NCBI RefSeq assembly: GCF_001701025.1
Contig: NZ_CP016793.1
Location: forward strand, 8,990,001 to 9,054,000
Source of the DNA: Lentzea guizhouensis
Lineage (GTDB): Bacteria > Actinomycetota > Actinomycetes > Mycobacteriales > Pseudonocardiaceae
Direction: 5' to 3'
Length of the DNA stretch: 64,000 nt
Of this stretch, positions 34,327 through 43,920 are shown piece after piece. Within the stretch, counting starts at the first letter, position 1. The number at the start of each line of letters is the position of its first letter. Made by a program: the position numbers and the translations under genes. The notes beneath the pieces are model-generated. The model saw only the letters and a list, made by a program, of their open reading frames with translations, was not told the DNA's origin and did not search any database.

Positions 34327-35182
34327 CGGTTCCGCCTTCTGCTCGGTCACCGCGGTGAGCACTGGTCGAGTCGCCGGAGGTGGCAGCGGGTGTGATGCGC
34401 CGGCGCCACACGAGCACGGCGAGGAGCATGAGTGCGAGGGTGACGCCGGCGAGGTTCGCGAGCGGCCAGGACCTGTCCGGATCGACCTGGCCGCTCAGCA
34501 CGGAGAAGTCCCACAGGCCGTGTGCGGCCATCGCGGCGACGAGTGCGCCGGTGCTGCGCAGGACCAGGTAGAACACGAGACCGGTCGCGCTGGTGAGCAC
34601 GACCTGGACCAACGCCTTCGGCCCGGTGGTGATGATGTTGGTGCCGTGCGCCGCCCCGAACAGCACCGTGGTCCACAAGCCGACCTTGAACTCGCTGTAC
34701 CCGTTGCCGCGGAACACGACGACACCGATCCCGCGGAACATCAGCTCTTCGGCGAAACCGACCATGAGCGTCGCGACCAGCAGGAGGAGCGCGAACGCCA
34801 GCCCCTTCGAGGCGAGTCCCGGGTAGTTGGTGATCACGGCGACCGTGCCGAACAGCGTGAGCGGGATGACGACGAGCCAGCGCCGCACCGGGCGGTCGTT
34901 GACGAACATCTCCTGCCAGGTGCCGAGGTACCCCGCGACGCCGAGCGTGAAGACGGCGGCGAGCCCGACCGGGAGCACGATCATGCGGACCAGGTGGTCG
35001 ATCGAGGTCGGTGCCCCGTAGGCGACGTCCTGCCCGGACGTGAGCAGGGCGCTCACCCCCTGCACGATCACCAGGTAGATCGCGACGAGGACGAGGAACT
35101 GCCAGACCTTCAAGCGGCGCGGCGGTCCGGACCGGACCACCCGGCCTCGCGGCGCGGCGACACCACTGTTCGACGTGGACAT
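34319..35182 (-). CDS. CPBP-family intramembrane glutamic endopeptidase
   Basis: The 287-aa protein has about eight hydrophobic segments and the CPBP motifs EELMFRG, then FGAAHGTN and AAHGLWDF, which hold the catalytic Glu-Glu and His residues. CPBP (Rce1/abortive infection) proteases cleave membrane substrates. AAAGGAAC precedes the ATG, and two TetR-type palindromes lie just upstream. It is co-translated with the penicillin acylase and divergent from the TetR gene. Confidence 0.9.
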   Translation of the reverse strand: MSTSNSGVAAPRGRVVRSGPPRRLKVWQFLVLVAIYLVIVQGVSALLTSGQDVAYGAPTSIDHLVRMIVLPVGLAAVFTLGVAGYLGTWQEMFVNDRPVRRWLVVIPLTLFGTVAVITNYPGLASKGLAFALLLLVATLMVGFAEELMFRGIGVVVFRGNGYSEFKVGLWTTVLFGAAHGTNIITTGPKALVQVVLTSATGLVFYLVLRSTGALVAAMAAHGLWDFSVLSGQVDPDRSWPLANLAGVTLALMLLAVLVWRRRITPAATSGDSTSAHRGDRAEGGTDD

Positions 35183-35205
35183 CGGGAGAGGTTCCTTTCG
35201 GCGCA

Positions 35206-35235
35206 CTAGTACAACGTACTAGCACAATGTACTAG
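35206..35235. promoter_or_regulatory. Two overlapping TetR-type operators, CTAGTAC-N3-GTACTAG
   Basis: Site 1, 35206-35222, is CTAGTAC-AAC-GTACTAG (perfect arms). Site 2, 35219-35235, is CTAGCAC-AAT-GTACTAG (one mismatch), sharing 4 bp with site 1. They sit between the CPBP protease start and the TetR gene. The divergent layout makes the adjacent TetR the obvious binder. Confidence 0.85.
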
Positions 35236-35332
35236 CAGCAACCGGCACACCTCTCCCGAGGTACGATCCGTCGCGCTCATGATCGGCTTCAACGCCATCG
35301 GCACGAGGGCCGGAAGGAGGCCGCGCAGGGCC

Positions 35333-35953
35333 ATGAACGGTTCCCGACGACAGCAGATCGTGGACGCCGCGCGGGCGATCCTGGCCGAGAACCCGGAGTC
35401 GACGCTCGCGGTCCGCGTGGTCGCCGAGCGGGCGGGCATCGGCGCGAGCACCCTGCGCCACTACTTCCCGACGCAGCAGGCGTTGCACGAGGCGATCTTC
35501 GCCGCCGCGCTCGACGACGCCCCGCCTGAGCTGCGCATCCACGACACGTCACTGCCCGCCGAGACCAGGCTCCGCGAGTGCCTCCTGCAGCTGCTGCCGC
35601 CACCCCAGCCGCTCAGCCGGGCCGCCGCCGACAGGATGCTGACCGTCCTGAGCACGACCTTCGGCTCCGGCAGCACCACCGAGGCGCGCAACGTCTGGGC
35701 CGCGTACACGGCCAGGACGCTCGACGCGATCGCCGGCTGGCTCCGCGTCCTCGCCGACCAGGGCGCCATCGCCGAAACCGGCCTCAGGCAACGCGCCCGC
35801 TTCCTGCTGACGGTCGTGGAGGGCCTCGCCCTGAGCCGGATCGTCCCCGTCGCCCGCCCGACCGGCGACGAGGAGGACGGCGTCCTCGACGACGCCCTGT
35901 CCGTGGTGTTCCGGGTCACCCCGGCTCAACCGGATCCCGACGCGCAGCGGTGA
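35333..35953 (+). CDS. TetR-family transcriptional regulator
   Basis: From ATG 35333 it reads MNGSRRQQIVDAARAILAEN, then the HTH VRVVAERAGIGASTLRHYFPTQQALHEAIF and a helical sensor domain (206 aa). An upstream in-frame ATG at 35279 would add 18 basic residues. I prefer 35333 because it matches usual TetR starts and has GGAAGGAGG 15-20 nt upstream. It probably represses the CPBP protease/acylase operon through the operators at 35206-35235. Confidence 0.9.
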   Translation: MNGSRRQQIVDAARAILAENPESTLAVRVVAERAGIGASTLRHYFPTQQALHEAIFAAALDDAPPELRIHDTSLPAETRLRECLLQLLPPPQPLSRAAADRMLTVLSTTFGSGSTTEARNVWAAYTARTLDAIAGWLRVLADQGAIAETGLRQRARFLLTVVEGLALSRIVPVARPTGDEEDGVLDDALSVVFRVTPAQPDPDAQR

Positions 35954-36010
35954 TCGCGCTCTCTCAACACCAGTTGTGCGAACGCGATCCGGTGCGCGCC
36001 GGTGTCCACA

Positions 36011-36289
36011 TCAGACGGTGATCAGACACCCCTGCTCGTCGCGCGCGGCCGCGTCCTCGTCGTCGAACCAGTGCCCGTCCGAGCCGAGGTAGCGGAAGCG
36101 CAGGGTGGTGCCCTTCGGCACGACGACGGTGGCGCTGCGGCGGCCGTTGGAACGAGGCCGGAGCTCCGTCGCTCCCGGCGTCCAGTCGTTGAAGTCGCCG
36201 ACCACGCTGACCGGTCCTGACGGCTCGTGCCTGGGCAGCGCCCAGGTCACCCGCATCTGCTGGTCCTTGGCGGGCATGACTCGGATCAT
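36011..36289 (-). CDS. Isoamylase early-set (CBM48-like) domain protein
   Basis: The 92-aa single-domain protein reads VTWALPRHEPSGPVSVVGDFNDWTPGATELRPRS then FRYLGSDGHWFDDEDA, the glycogen-binding/early-set beta sandwich. Stand-alone forms occur widely in actinobacteria and may bind polysaccharide. The start is ATG 36289 with GGAAGGA about 10 nt upstream. The sequence from 35954 to 36010 holds nothing clear. Confidence 0.88.
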   Translation of the reverse strand: MIRVMPAKDQQMRVTWALPRHEPSGPVSVVGDFNDWTPGATELRPRSNGRRSATVVVPKGTTLRFRYLGSDGHWFDDEDAAARDEQGCLITV

Positions 36290-36492
36290 CGGGACGTCGT
36301 TCCTTCCACTCTGCGCGGTCGCCGTGCTGCCGCCAGCCTGCCGACGAGCACCGCTACAGCCGAGCCGACGCGCCCGTGGAACCCGGACTGTCGCTTGATC
36401 GGGTGGTGTCACGGCTCCGGCAGCCAAGCCGGCGGGGACCCACTCGGGACGTCACAGGGCTCGACCTCGACCAGCCGCACCCCGGGAACGCC

Positions 36493-36526
36493 GAAGCCCG
36501 GCCTGGGACAACCCAGGCCGGGCTTC
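36493..36526. terminator. Intrinsic terminator, 15-bp stem
   Basis: GAAGCCCGGCCTGGG and CCCAGGCCGGGCTTC pair perfectly around the loop ACAA. It lies 37 bp after the cold-shock gene stop, in the right place to end its transcript. No long U tract follows, as is common in GC-rich actinobacteria. Confidence 0.85.
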
Positions 36527-36562
36527 TGTGTCCGCGTACCGGTCTCAGACCGGGAACGAGAA

Positions 36563-36766
36563 CTAGGCGGGGACGACGTTCTCCGCCTGCGGGCCCTTCT
36601 GGCCCTGCGTGATCTCGAAGGAGACCTTCTGGCCTTCCTGCAGCTCACGGTAGCCCTGCGCGGCGATGTTCGAGTAGTGGACGAAGACGTCGGCGCCGCC
36701 GCCGTCCTGCTCGATGAAGCCGAAGCCCTTTTCCGAGTTGAACCACTTGACGGTTCCGGTGGCCAT
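36563..36766 (-). CDS. cspA: Cold-shock protein (CspA family)
   Basis: The 67-aa protein has RNP1 KGFGFIEQD and RNP2 VFVHYSNI with the start [18 protein letters not shown]. It is a single OB-fold RNA chaperone. ATG 36766 has TTGGAGTGAGC upstream. The long leader (36767 to about 36900) shows partial pairing (CGCCCGTG...CACGGGCG near 36851-36878), as expected for a regulated cold-shock 5' UTR. Confidence 0.96.
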   Translation of the reverse strand: MATGTVKWFNSEKGFGFIEQDGGGADVFVHYSNIAAQGYRELQEGQKVSFEITQGQKGPQAENVVPA

Positions 36767-37027
36767 GCTCACTCCAACCAAGATTCAGCTCCCGCACTGT
36801 GCGAGAACCTGCGGTCATCGGTCATGGCCACCAAGTCGCCGGACAGCAAAATCGCCCGTGACCACTGACCACGGGCGAAAGGTACTTCGAAACCATGACT
36901 GATGGAGATCAGTCTACACACTCCCCGGCGGATGGCGACTCGGGGCGCACCGCCGGGTGACCGATTCCTTCCGAGTCCGGCCGAGGTCCACGTCTTCGCA
37001 GCTGACAGGCGCTGGAAGGAGACGCAG

Positions 37028-38278
37028 GTGGTCACCAGGACCTCTGTCCCGGACGTGACCGGGACGGCGGAGGGGGCGGGGCGGACGTGGGTGGTCGTGA
37101 TCACTTCGGTCGCCTCGCTGATGGTCGTGCTCGACGCGCTCGCCGTGACGACCGCGCTGACGGCGATCAGGACCGACCTCGGCGCGTCGGTCGCCGAGCT
37201 CGAGTGGGTCGTCAACGCCTACGGGCTGAGTTTCGCGGTCCTGCTCATGACGGCCGCGGCCGCGGGAGACCGCTGGGGCCGCCGCCGGGTGTTCGTGGTC
37301 GGCGTGACGGTGTTCGCCGTGGCCTCGCTGGTGTGCGCGGTGGCGCCGGACGTGGGGACGCTGGTCGCCGGGCGGGTGGTCCAGGGGGTGGGTGCCGCGT
37401 TCGTGATGCCGCTCGCGCTCGCACTGGTGGGTGCGGCGTTCCCGGCGGAGCTGAGGCCGCGGGCCCTGGGGGTGTTCGCGAGCGTCAGCGGGGTGGCCGT
37501 GCCGCTGGGGCCGCTGCTGGGCGGCGTCGTCGTGGAGGGGCTTTCCTGGCCTTGGGTGTTCTGGGTGAACGTGCCGATCGGTGTCGTGCTGGTGTTCTTC
37601 GCGCTGACCCGGATCGACGAGAGCCGTGGCGAGGACCGCGTCCTCGATGTGCCGGGGGTGGTGCTGGCGGGCGCCGGCTCGTTCGGCCTGGTGTGGGCGC
37701 TCGTGCGGGGTGCGGAGGCCGGCTGGACCGGCGCGGCGGTCGTCGTCCCCGCGGTGCTGGGGCTGGTGGCGTTCGGGGCGTTCGCCTGGTGGCAACGGCG
37801 CGCCGCCCACCCGCTGGTGCCGCCGCACCTGTTCGGCTCCCGCCGGTTCACCGCGGGCAACGTCGTGATCTTCTTCCACTGGGCGTCCGCGCTCGGGACG
37901 ATGTTCTTCCTGGCGCAGTTCCTGCAGACGGGACCGGGGTACGGACCGCTGGCCGCCGGTCTCGCGCTGGCGCCGTGGGGGCTGACCGCGGTGGTCGTCC
38001 CGCGCTGGACGGGCCGGCTGGTCGGCCGGTTCGGTGAGCGGCCGTTCGTCGTCGCGGGGCTCGGCGCGCACGTGCTCGCCCTGCTCTGGCTCGCCGCGGT
38101 CACCGGTCCCTCCACCGGCTACCTGGCGATCGCCGCACCGCTCGTGCTCTCCGGGACGGGCATCGCGATGTGCCTGCCGGTGGCCTTCACCAGAGGGTTC
38201 ACCACAGCGCTCGTGGCGAGCGCCTGCCTCGCCTTCGCGGGCGTGCTCGCCGGATGTGCCATTCCACGAAAGGAGTAG
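37028..38278 (+). CDS. DHA2-type MFS drug transporter with internal in-frame deletion
   Basis: From GTG 37028 (GAAGGAG upstream) the protein has the DHA2 start, motif A (GDRWGRRRVFVVGV) and motif C-like GVAVPLGPLLGGVVVEGLSWPWVFWVNVPIG, with spans through LSGTGIAMCLPV. It then jumps straight to AFTRGFTTALVASACLAFAG and ends. Relatives have about 45-55 residues between these two points, including the VASGTNSALRELGG-type loop and one or two spans. At 416 aa it is shorter than the usual ~470. The loss is in frame, so a product is made, but transport is doubtful. Confidence 0.85.
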   Translation: MVTRTSVPDVTGTAEGAGRTWVVVITSVASLMVVLDALAVTTALTAIRTDLGASVAELEWVVNAYGLSFAVLLMTAAAAGDRWGRRRVFVVGVTVFAVASLVCAVAPDVGTLVAGRVVQGVGAAFVMPLALALVGAAFPAELRPRALGVFASVSGVAVPLGPLLGGVVVEGLSWPWVFWVNVPIGVVLVFFALTRIDESRGEDRVLDVPGVVLAGAGSFGLVWALVRGAEAGWTGAAVVVPAVLGLVAFGAFAWWQRRAAHPLVPPHLFGSRRFTAGNVVIFFHWASALGTMFFLAQFLQTGPGYGPLAAGLALAPWGLTAVVVPRWTGRLVGRFGERPFVVAGLGAHVLALLWLAAVTGPSTGYLAIAAPLVLSGTGIAMCLPVAFTRGFTTALVASACLAFAGVLAGCAIPRKE

Positions 38279-38283
38279 TTCGG

Positions 38284-39066
38284 ATGTCCGATCTGCAGAA
38301 GAGGGCAACGCTGTTGCGCGAGCTGCACCACGGGCGGATGCTCGTGCTGCCGAACGCGTGGGACGAGGCCAGTGCCGAACTGGTCGCCGGGGCCGGGTTC
38401 CCGGTGGTCGCGACGTCGAGCGCCGCCGTCGCGGACGGGCTCGGCCACCAGGACGGTGAACGTGCGCCGTGGCGGGAGATGTTCGCGGCCGCCGCCAGGA
38501 TCGCGGCCGCCGTGCCCGTCCCGGTGACCGTGGACGCGGAGGCGGGCTACGGCCTGCGGCCGCACCAGTTCGTGGCCGAACTGCTCGGCGCCGGTGCCGT
38601 CGGCTGCAACCTGGAGGACACCGACCACCGCGCCGGTGGTCTCGTGGACGTCGCGGCGCAGGCGGACTGGCTCGCGGCGGTGCGGGAGGCCGCGGCAGAG
38701 GCCGGGGTGCCGGTCGTCGTCAACGCCAGGATCGACGTCTTCCTGCCGTCGAGCGGGGTCGCGGACCCGGTGGGCGAAGCGGTCCGGCGTGGCCGCCGCT
38801 ACCTCGCGGCGGGCGCGGACTGCGTGTACCCGATCGGCATGGCCTCGGCTGAGGTCGTCGAACGGCTGGTCACCGAGGTGCCGGGGCCGGTCAACGCCAA
38901 CACCCGCGACTCGCTGGACCTCACCGCACTGGCGGCGCTGGGCGTGGCACGGGTGTCGTACGGCCCGCGCTTCTACCGGCAGGGTCCCGCCGGGTTCGGC
39001 GAGGCCCTCGACCGGCTGCGAGCAGAGACCGATTCCTTTCCCGCACGCGCGGAGTCCAACCCATAG
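38284..39066 (+). CDS. Isocitrate lyase/PEP mutase superfamily protein
   Basis: The 260-aa protein has the phosphoenolpyruvate mutase-like TIM barrel: RMLVLPNAWDEASAELVAGAGFPVVATSS, VTVDAEAGYGL (Mg-binding acids), GCNLEDTDH, VVNARIDVFL and a final GVARVSYGPRFYR. This subgroup includes oxaloacetate decarboxylases and 2-methylisocitrate lyase-like enzymes; the classic KKCGH motif of lyases is absent. AAAGGAG precedes the ATG 5 nt after the MFS stop. Confidence 0.88.
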   Translation: MSDLQKRATLLRELHHGRMLVLPNAWDEASAELVAGAGFPVVATSSAAVADGLGHQDGERAPWREMFAAAARIAAAVPVPVTVDAEAGYGLRPHQFVAELLGAGAVGCNLEDTDHRAGGLVDVAAQADWLAAVREAAAEAGVPVVVNARIDVFLPSSGVADPVGEAVRRGRRYLAAGADCVYPIGMASAEVVERLVTEVPGPVNANTRDSLDLTALAALGVARVSYGPRFYRQGPAGFGEALDRLRAETDSFPARAESNP

Positions 39067-39121
39067 CCTGGTCCGACCGGCCAGGCCGTTGCCGTCGCCG
39101 TCGCGAAGCAGGAGTGTTGCC

Positions 39122-40090
39122 GTGTCCGCAGAGGTGATCTCGCCCGTCAGCGGGTGGCAGGAGGAGTTCCACCGGCTCCGGCCGGGGCTGGTCGCGCACT
39201 GCTACCGGATGACCGGCTCGTACCAGGACGCCGAGGACGTCGTCCAGGAGACGTACCTGCGTGCCGCGCGGGCGGTGGAGGGCTTCGAGGCGCGCTCGTC
39301 GCTCAAGACGTGGCTCTACCGGATCGCCACCAACACCTGCATCACCGCGCTGAACCACCGCAGCAGGCGGGTGCTCCCGGCCGGCCTCGGCGCACCGTCG
39401 AGCGACCCGGACGCGCACATCTTCGACGACGAGTCCGTCCCCTGGCTCGACCCCCTCCCGGACGCCGTGCTCGGTGATCCGGGAGAGGTCGTCGTGCGGC
39501 GGGAGTCAGTGCGGCTGGCGTTGGTCGCGGCACTGCAGTACCTGCCCGTGCGGCAACGCGCGGCACTGCTGCTGCGGGAGGTCCTCTCCTGGTCCGCGAC
39601 CGAGATCGCCGAAACGCTCGACATCACCGTCCCCGCGGTGAAGAGCCTCCTGCAACGCGCCCGCAAACGCCTCGACGAGCAGGACCCGCCACAGCGGCGG
39701 CCCGCGTCACCGGAGCTCGAACGCGCCCTGCTCGACCGCTACATCGCGGCGTTCCGAACAGCGGACGTCAACGCCATCCGCGCCGTCATCCACGACGACT
39801 TCCGCCTCGAAGCCGTCCCGCACCCCGTCTGGTTCCGCGGCGTGGCCGTGTGCCTGCCGTTCCTGCACAAGCGTGCGCTCGCCTCGGCGGGCAGCATCCG
39901 GCTGGTACCGACCCGGTGCAACGGCCAGCCCGCTGCCGCCGGCTACCGGCGCGACGCCGGGTCCGGTGCGCTGCTGGCCGAGGGACTGCTGGTGCTGGAG
40001 GTCGTCGACGGCCGCTTCTCCCGCGCGGTCAAGTTCACCGACCCCGGTCTCGTCACGGCCGCGGGTCTGCCCGCCGTGCTGGAGGCCTGA
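39122..40090 (+). CDS. ECF sigma factor with SnoaL-like C-terminal domain (SigJ/ECF41-like)
   Basis: The 322-aa protein has sigma region 2 (LVAHCYRMTGSYQDAEDVVQETYLRAARAVEGFEARSSLKTWLYRIATN), region 4 (YLPVRQRAALLLREVLSWSATEIAETLDITVPAVKSLLQRARKRL) and a ~120-residue NTF2/SnoaL-type domain at the end. Such domains replace a separate anti-sigma factor in ECF41 and related groups and control activity. GTG 39122 has GGAG upstream. The PEP mutase-like gene ends 55 bp before, so they may share a transcript. Confidence 0.92.
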   Translation: MSAEVISPVSGWQEEFHRLRPGLVAHCYRMTGSYQDAEDVVQETYLRAARAVEGFEARSSLKTWLYRIATNTCITALNHRSRRVLPAGLGAPSSDPDAHIFDDESVPWLDPLPDAVLGDPGEVVVRRESVRLALVAALQYLPVRQRAALLLREVLSWSATEIAETLDITVPAVKSLLQRARKRLDEQDPPQRRPASPELERALLDRYIAAFRTADVNAIRAVIHDDFRLEAVPHPVWFRGVAVCLPFLHKRALASAGSIRLVPTRCNGQPAAAGYRRDAGSGALLAEGLLVLEVVDGRFSRAVKFTDPGLVTAAGLPAVLEA

Positions 40091-40133
40091 CCCCCGTTTC
40101 TCGTCGGTGGCTCGCTGTATCGTCACGGTCGCC

Positions 40134-43100
40134 ATGACTCACGCCGATGACCGAGCCGGCCTCGACACCACCGTGGCCGGTTTTGCTCGCCGTCTCTGGG
40201 GCGTCGACCCGGCGCCGGCGATCCCGCGTTACGCGGAGCCGGGCTGGCAGCTCTCGCCCCACCCGATCGACCGGCGGTGCCCGCAGTGTGCCGGGGAGCT
40301 GCACGGGCTGTACCGGGTGGCGGGCAACGTGGGCAAGCCGCGGCTGCAGGCGGCGGTGGTGTGCCCGTTCTGCCCGGCGTCGTTCAAGCTCAGCGACCTG
40401 CAGCTGGCACAGCGGGCGGTGCTCGGCGAGCTGCGGCCGGAGGCGGTGGCGCGGCGGCTCGCCGACGACGAGCTGGCGCGGCTGGCGGCGGAACAGCGGG
40501 CGGTGCCGCCGGTCAGGCCTGGCCGGGTGCCGGTGGCGCGGACCGCACCGCCACGACTGGCCGATGAGGAGCAGGCGCGCCGGACGTCGAGCCGCGCCGG
40601 GACACCGAACCGGACACGGACGGCCAGTCGCGCAGAGTTGTCGGGCCGCGCCGGAGCACCGAGCCCCACGCGGACGTCGAGCCGCGCCAGGACGTCGAGC
40701 CGCGCCGGGACGTCGAGTCGCCCACCGAAGTCGACCGCGCTGGCCAGCGAGCCACGCCCGGACACCGCACCGCGTCGAAACGTCAAGCCGCGCCGCTACG
40801 CAGAACCACCGGTCGTTGAGCCACCGGTCGTCGAGCCACCCCACGCCCAACCGCCCCACGCCCAACCGCCGCACGCCCAACCGCCGCACGCCAGCCACCC
40901 ACGCCCAGCCACCGCGCGACGCCGAACCCGCCAGCCCGCCACCGCCCCACGCCACCACCTCCCGCCGCACGTCCACCACGGTCATCGCGGCCAGGATCCG
41001 CCGCATCCTCGCCGACGCCGACGGCTCGACCGAGCGCGACAGCCCCCAGACCGCCGTCCCGCTCACCCCGACCGACGCCCCTGCCGAGCACCGGCTGCTG
41101 TACTGGTGCAAGACGGTCGACCCGCACCTGACCGTGCCGCCGCTGCCCGACGGCGCCGACGTCCGGGTCGTGTTCCCCGACTCGGCCGAGTTCGACGACC
41201 TGCGCGGCAAGCTGACCGCTGCCGGGGTGGCGTTCCGGGCGGTGCCGCACTGGGTCGAGGAGGAGTGGATCACCTCGGTCGACCCCGCGTACGGGACCCT
41301 GGCGCCGTTGCGGGTGACGCCGTCGCTGACCGGGATGGCGGGCATGGTCGCGGAACCGGCCAAGCCGCTGCTCGACGCGCAGGCACGGGCGGCGCGGGAC
41401 GCGTTCGAGCTGTTGTGGGACCTGCACGAGCCGGTCGACGAGGCCGCGGCACCGCAGCCGGTGCCCGCCGAGCGGCTCGTGCCGCGCGACTGGTTGCGGT
41501 TCCTGCCCTACGCGACGCTGAACCCGGCGCAGGCGCAGGCGTGTCCGGCCGTTGTGGACGGTGATCGGCACGTCGTCGTGACGGCGCCGACCGGTGCGGG
41601 CAAGACGGTGATCGGGATGCTGGCGGCGTTGCGCAGCATCCTGGAGGAGGGGCGCAAGGCGGCGTGGCTGGTGCCGCAGCGGACGTTGACCGACGAGCTG
41701 GACCGCGAGCTGGAAACGTGGCGTGGTCAGGGTTTGCGGGTCGAGCGGCTGTCCGGTGAGTACGCCGTGGACGTGGAACGGGTGCGGGCCGCCGACCTGT
41801 GGGTGGCGACCACGGAGAAGTTCGAGGCGATCTGCCGGGCCTCGTCGTTGCAGACGGCGCTGGCCGAGGTCGGCTGCATGGTCGTCGACGAGATCCACCT
41901 GCTGGGCAGCGCCGGGCGGGGCGCGTTGCTGGAGGCGTTGCTCGCACGGGTGCGCGGGGCCGAGTCGCCGGTGCGGATCGTGGGGCTGTCGGCGACCGTG
42001 TCGAACGCGTCGGAGGTCGCCGACTGGCTGGAGGGCGAGCTGGTCACCACGACGTGGCGGCCGTCGCGGCTGACGTGGCAGCTGCCGATGCTGCCGGCCA
42101 GCTCCCGGCACGCCGAGGCGTCGCGGATGCGGGAGCAGGCCGTCGCCGACCTGGTGCAGCGGCACACCGCCGAGAAGGGCAGCGTGCTGGTGTTCTGCGG
42201 TTCGAAGCCGAAGGTGCGCTCGACCGCGTTGACGATCGCCGCCGAACGCGGCGCGCCGGTGCACCTGGTGGGGCCGACCGACTTCGACAAGCTGGAGACG
42301 GTCTGCGCCGAGGTCGGGGTGCGCCTGCACTACGCGGACTGGGACGGCAAGCACGCCTCCGAACAGGCGTTCCGCACCAGGCAGGCGGACGTGCTGGTCG
42401 CCACGACCACCGTGGCCGCCGGCGTGAACCTGCCCGCCCGCGCGGTGGTCGTGCGCGACACGAAGATCGGCGCCGACCCGGTGGACACCGCCACGGTGAT
42501 GCAGATGTTCGGCCGTGCGGGCCGCGTCGGCGCGGGTGAGACGGCCGGCTGGGCCTACCTGATCACGGACGAGACCGAACGCGCCGACTGGCAGCAACGC
42601 CTGATGGCCGGCTACGCGGTCTACTCGCAGATCTACGACAGCCTGCCCGACCACGTGCTCGCCGAGGTGCTGCAGCGGCGCATCACCACGGTCAGCGAGG
42701 CCGAGGAGTGGTGGCGCCAGACCCTCGCCTTCGCCCAGGGCGACGAGGACGTCGAGCCGGTGCGCGACGCCCTCGAGTTCCTCGTGGGCAAGGACTACCT
42801 CCTCCAACGCGGCGAGACGCTGGAGGTCACCGACCTGGGCCGGCTGACCGCCCAGCTGATGGTGTCCACCTACACCGGCGCCCGCCTGCGCCAGGTGCTC
42901 GCCATGCTGCCCGTCGCCGACGACGCCGACACCGCCGAGGAAGCGCTGACGTGCGTCCTCAGCGTGACCGTCCCCGAACTGGCCGACGCCCCGGTCGCCG
43001 AGGCCAACCGCCCGGCCGTGGCCACCGCGATCCGCGCGCGCGGCCGCACCTCGAAGCTCACCGAGACCACCGCGGTCTCCGGGTTGGGTGGTTCGACGAC

Positions 43101-43840
43101 CGTGCAGCGCGGCGACCTGGCCTGGGCGGCCCTGCTGCTCGTGGCCCGCTCCCCTGCCCTGTTCTCCGGCAACCGCCGCGCCGTGGCGGGCATCCCGCTC
43201 GGCTCGCTGTACCCGGTGCTCGAACAGGCCCCCCGCTACCTCACCTGGCTCGGGGCGCAAGGACAGCTGGGCACGGTGCACCCGTGGGTCGCGGTCGTGT
43301 CGGCCGACCTGGACCGGCGGGTGCGATGGCGTTCCTGCACTCCCGGCCGCGGCGCCGGGCGGCTGTTGTGGATGTGCGAGCAGATGGCGACCCGCGCGCA
43401 TGCGAAGGAGCTGGTGCCGGCGATGTGGCGGTCGGCCGTCAGCCGCGGCGTGCGCGCGCCGGACTGGGCGGCGGGCGGCCACCGGCCGGTGTCAGCTCGA
43501 CCAGGCGTCGTACACGGCGTTGCTGCGGGAGCGGGTCACGCCGGCGGTGCTGTCGGTGGGCCAGGACGGGGTGGCGGTCGACGGGATCGCGGGCGCGGTG
43601 GCGGTGGCGTGGACGGGGCGGGTGCGGTCGTCCACCGCGGTCACCCAGGCTGCCACGAAGATCGCGTTCCCCGTTGTGGAGGACGGAGATCCGGACGTGG
43701 GAGCCGCGTCCGGGGGTGCGGTGTTCACGCGGCGGGGCGACTACCGGGGCACGGGCTGGTTGGCCGAGTACGACCAGATCGGTGTGCCGGGCGGAGAACC
43801 TGAGGTGAAGCCCGTGCGCCGCGGGCTCGGACGTCGCTAG
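40134..43840 (+). pseudogene. Large DExH helicase (Ski2/Brr2-like core), frameshifted
   Basis: The N-terminus from ATG 40134 carries two CxxC pairs (Cys49/52 and Cys77/80), likely a zinc ribbon. A long Arg/Pro-rich linker follows in which the frame changes. From about 40960 another frame encodes a BRCT-like or unknown domain and the helicase core: Walker A APTGAGKT, VVDEIHLLG, GLSATVS, and motif VI QMFGRAGRVG, then a helical tail. Near 43490 the frame moves again for the last ~115 residues (SYTALLRERVTPAVL to GLGRR, stop TAG 43840). One-base repairs would give a protein of about 1,235 residues. It is an ATP-driven nucleic-acid unwinder. Its TIR neighbour suggests a protective role (inference). 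Confidence 0.82.
40836..40900 (+). repeat. 15-bp tandem repeat in the helicase linker
   Basis: CCCCACGCCCAACCG and close variants occur about four times in a row, encoding PPHAQ units in one frame. Just upstream, GACGTCGAGCCGCGCC recurs four to five times (40588-40720). Both lie in the linker where the helicase frame changes, so repeat slippage is a likely cause. Confidence 0.8.
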
Positions 43841-43904
43841 TGCGGTGACCACGAACCTGTGCCGCGTTTCCCGGCGGTGAAGATTGTGGTCACCGCACTA
43901 GCGA
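43834..43904. repeat. Perfect 19-bp inverted repeat between helicase and TIR genes
   Basis: TCGCTAGTGCGGTGACCAC (43834-43852) and its reverse complement (43886-43904) flank 33 nt. The left arm contains the helicase stop codon, and the right arm ends 16 bp before the TIR start. It could be a terminator, a regulatory RNA structure or a protein site. It has no U tract. Confidence 0.9.
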
Positions 43905-43920
43905 GCATCCGGAGGGCGAG

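Noticed and set aside
40783..43482. 899-codon minus-strand frame
   Set aside because: Antisense to the helicase, His/Arg/Gln-rich, no ribosome site or domain.
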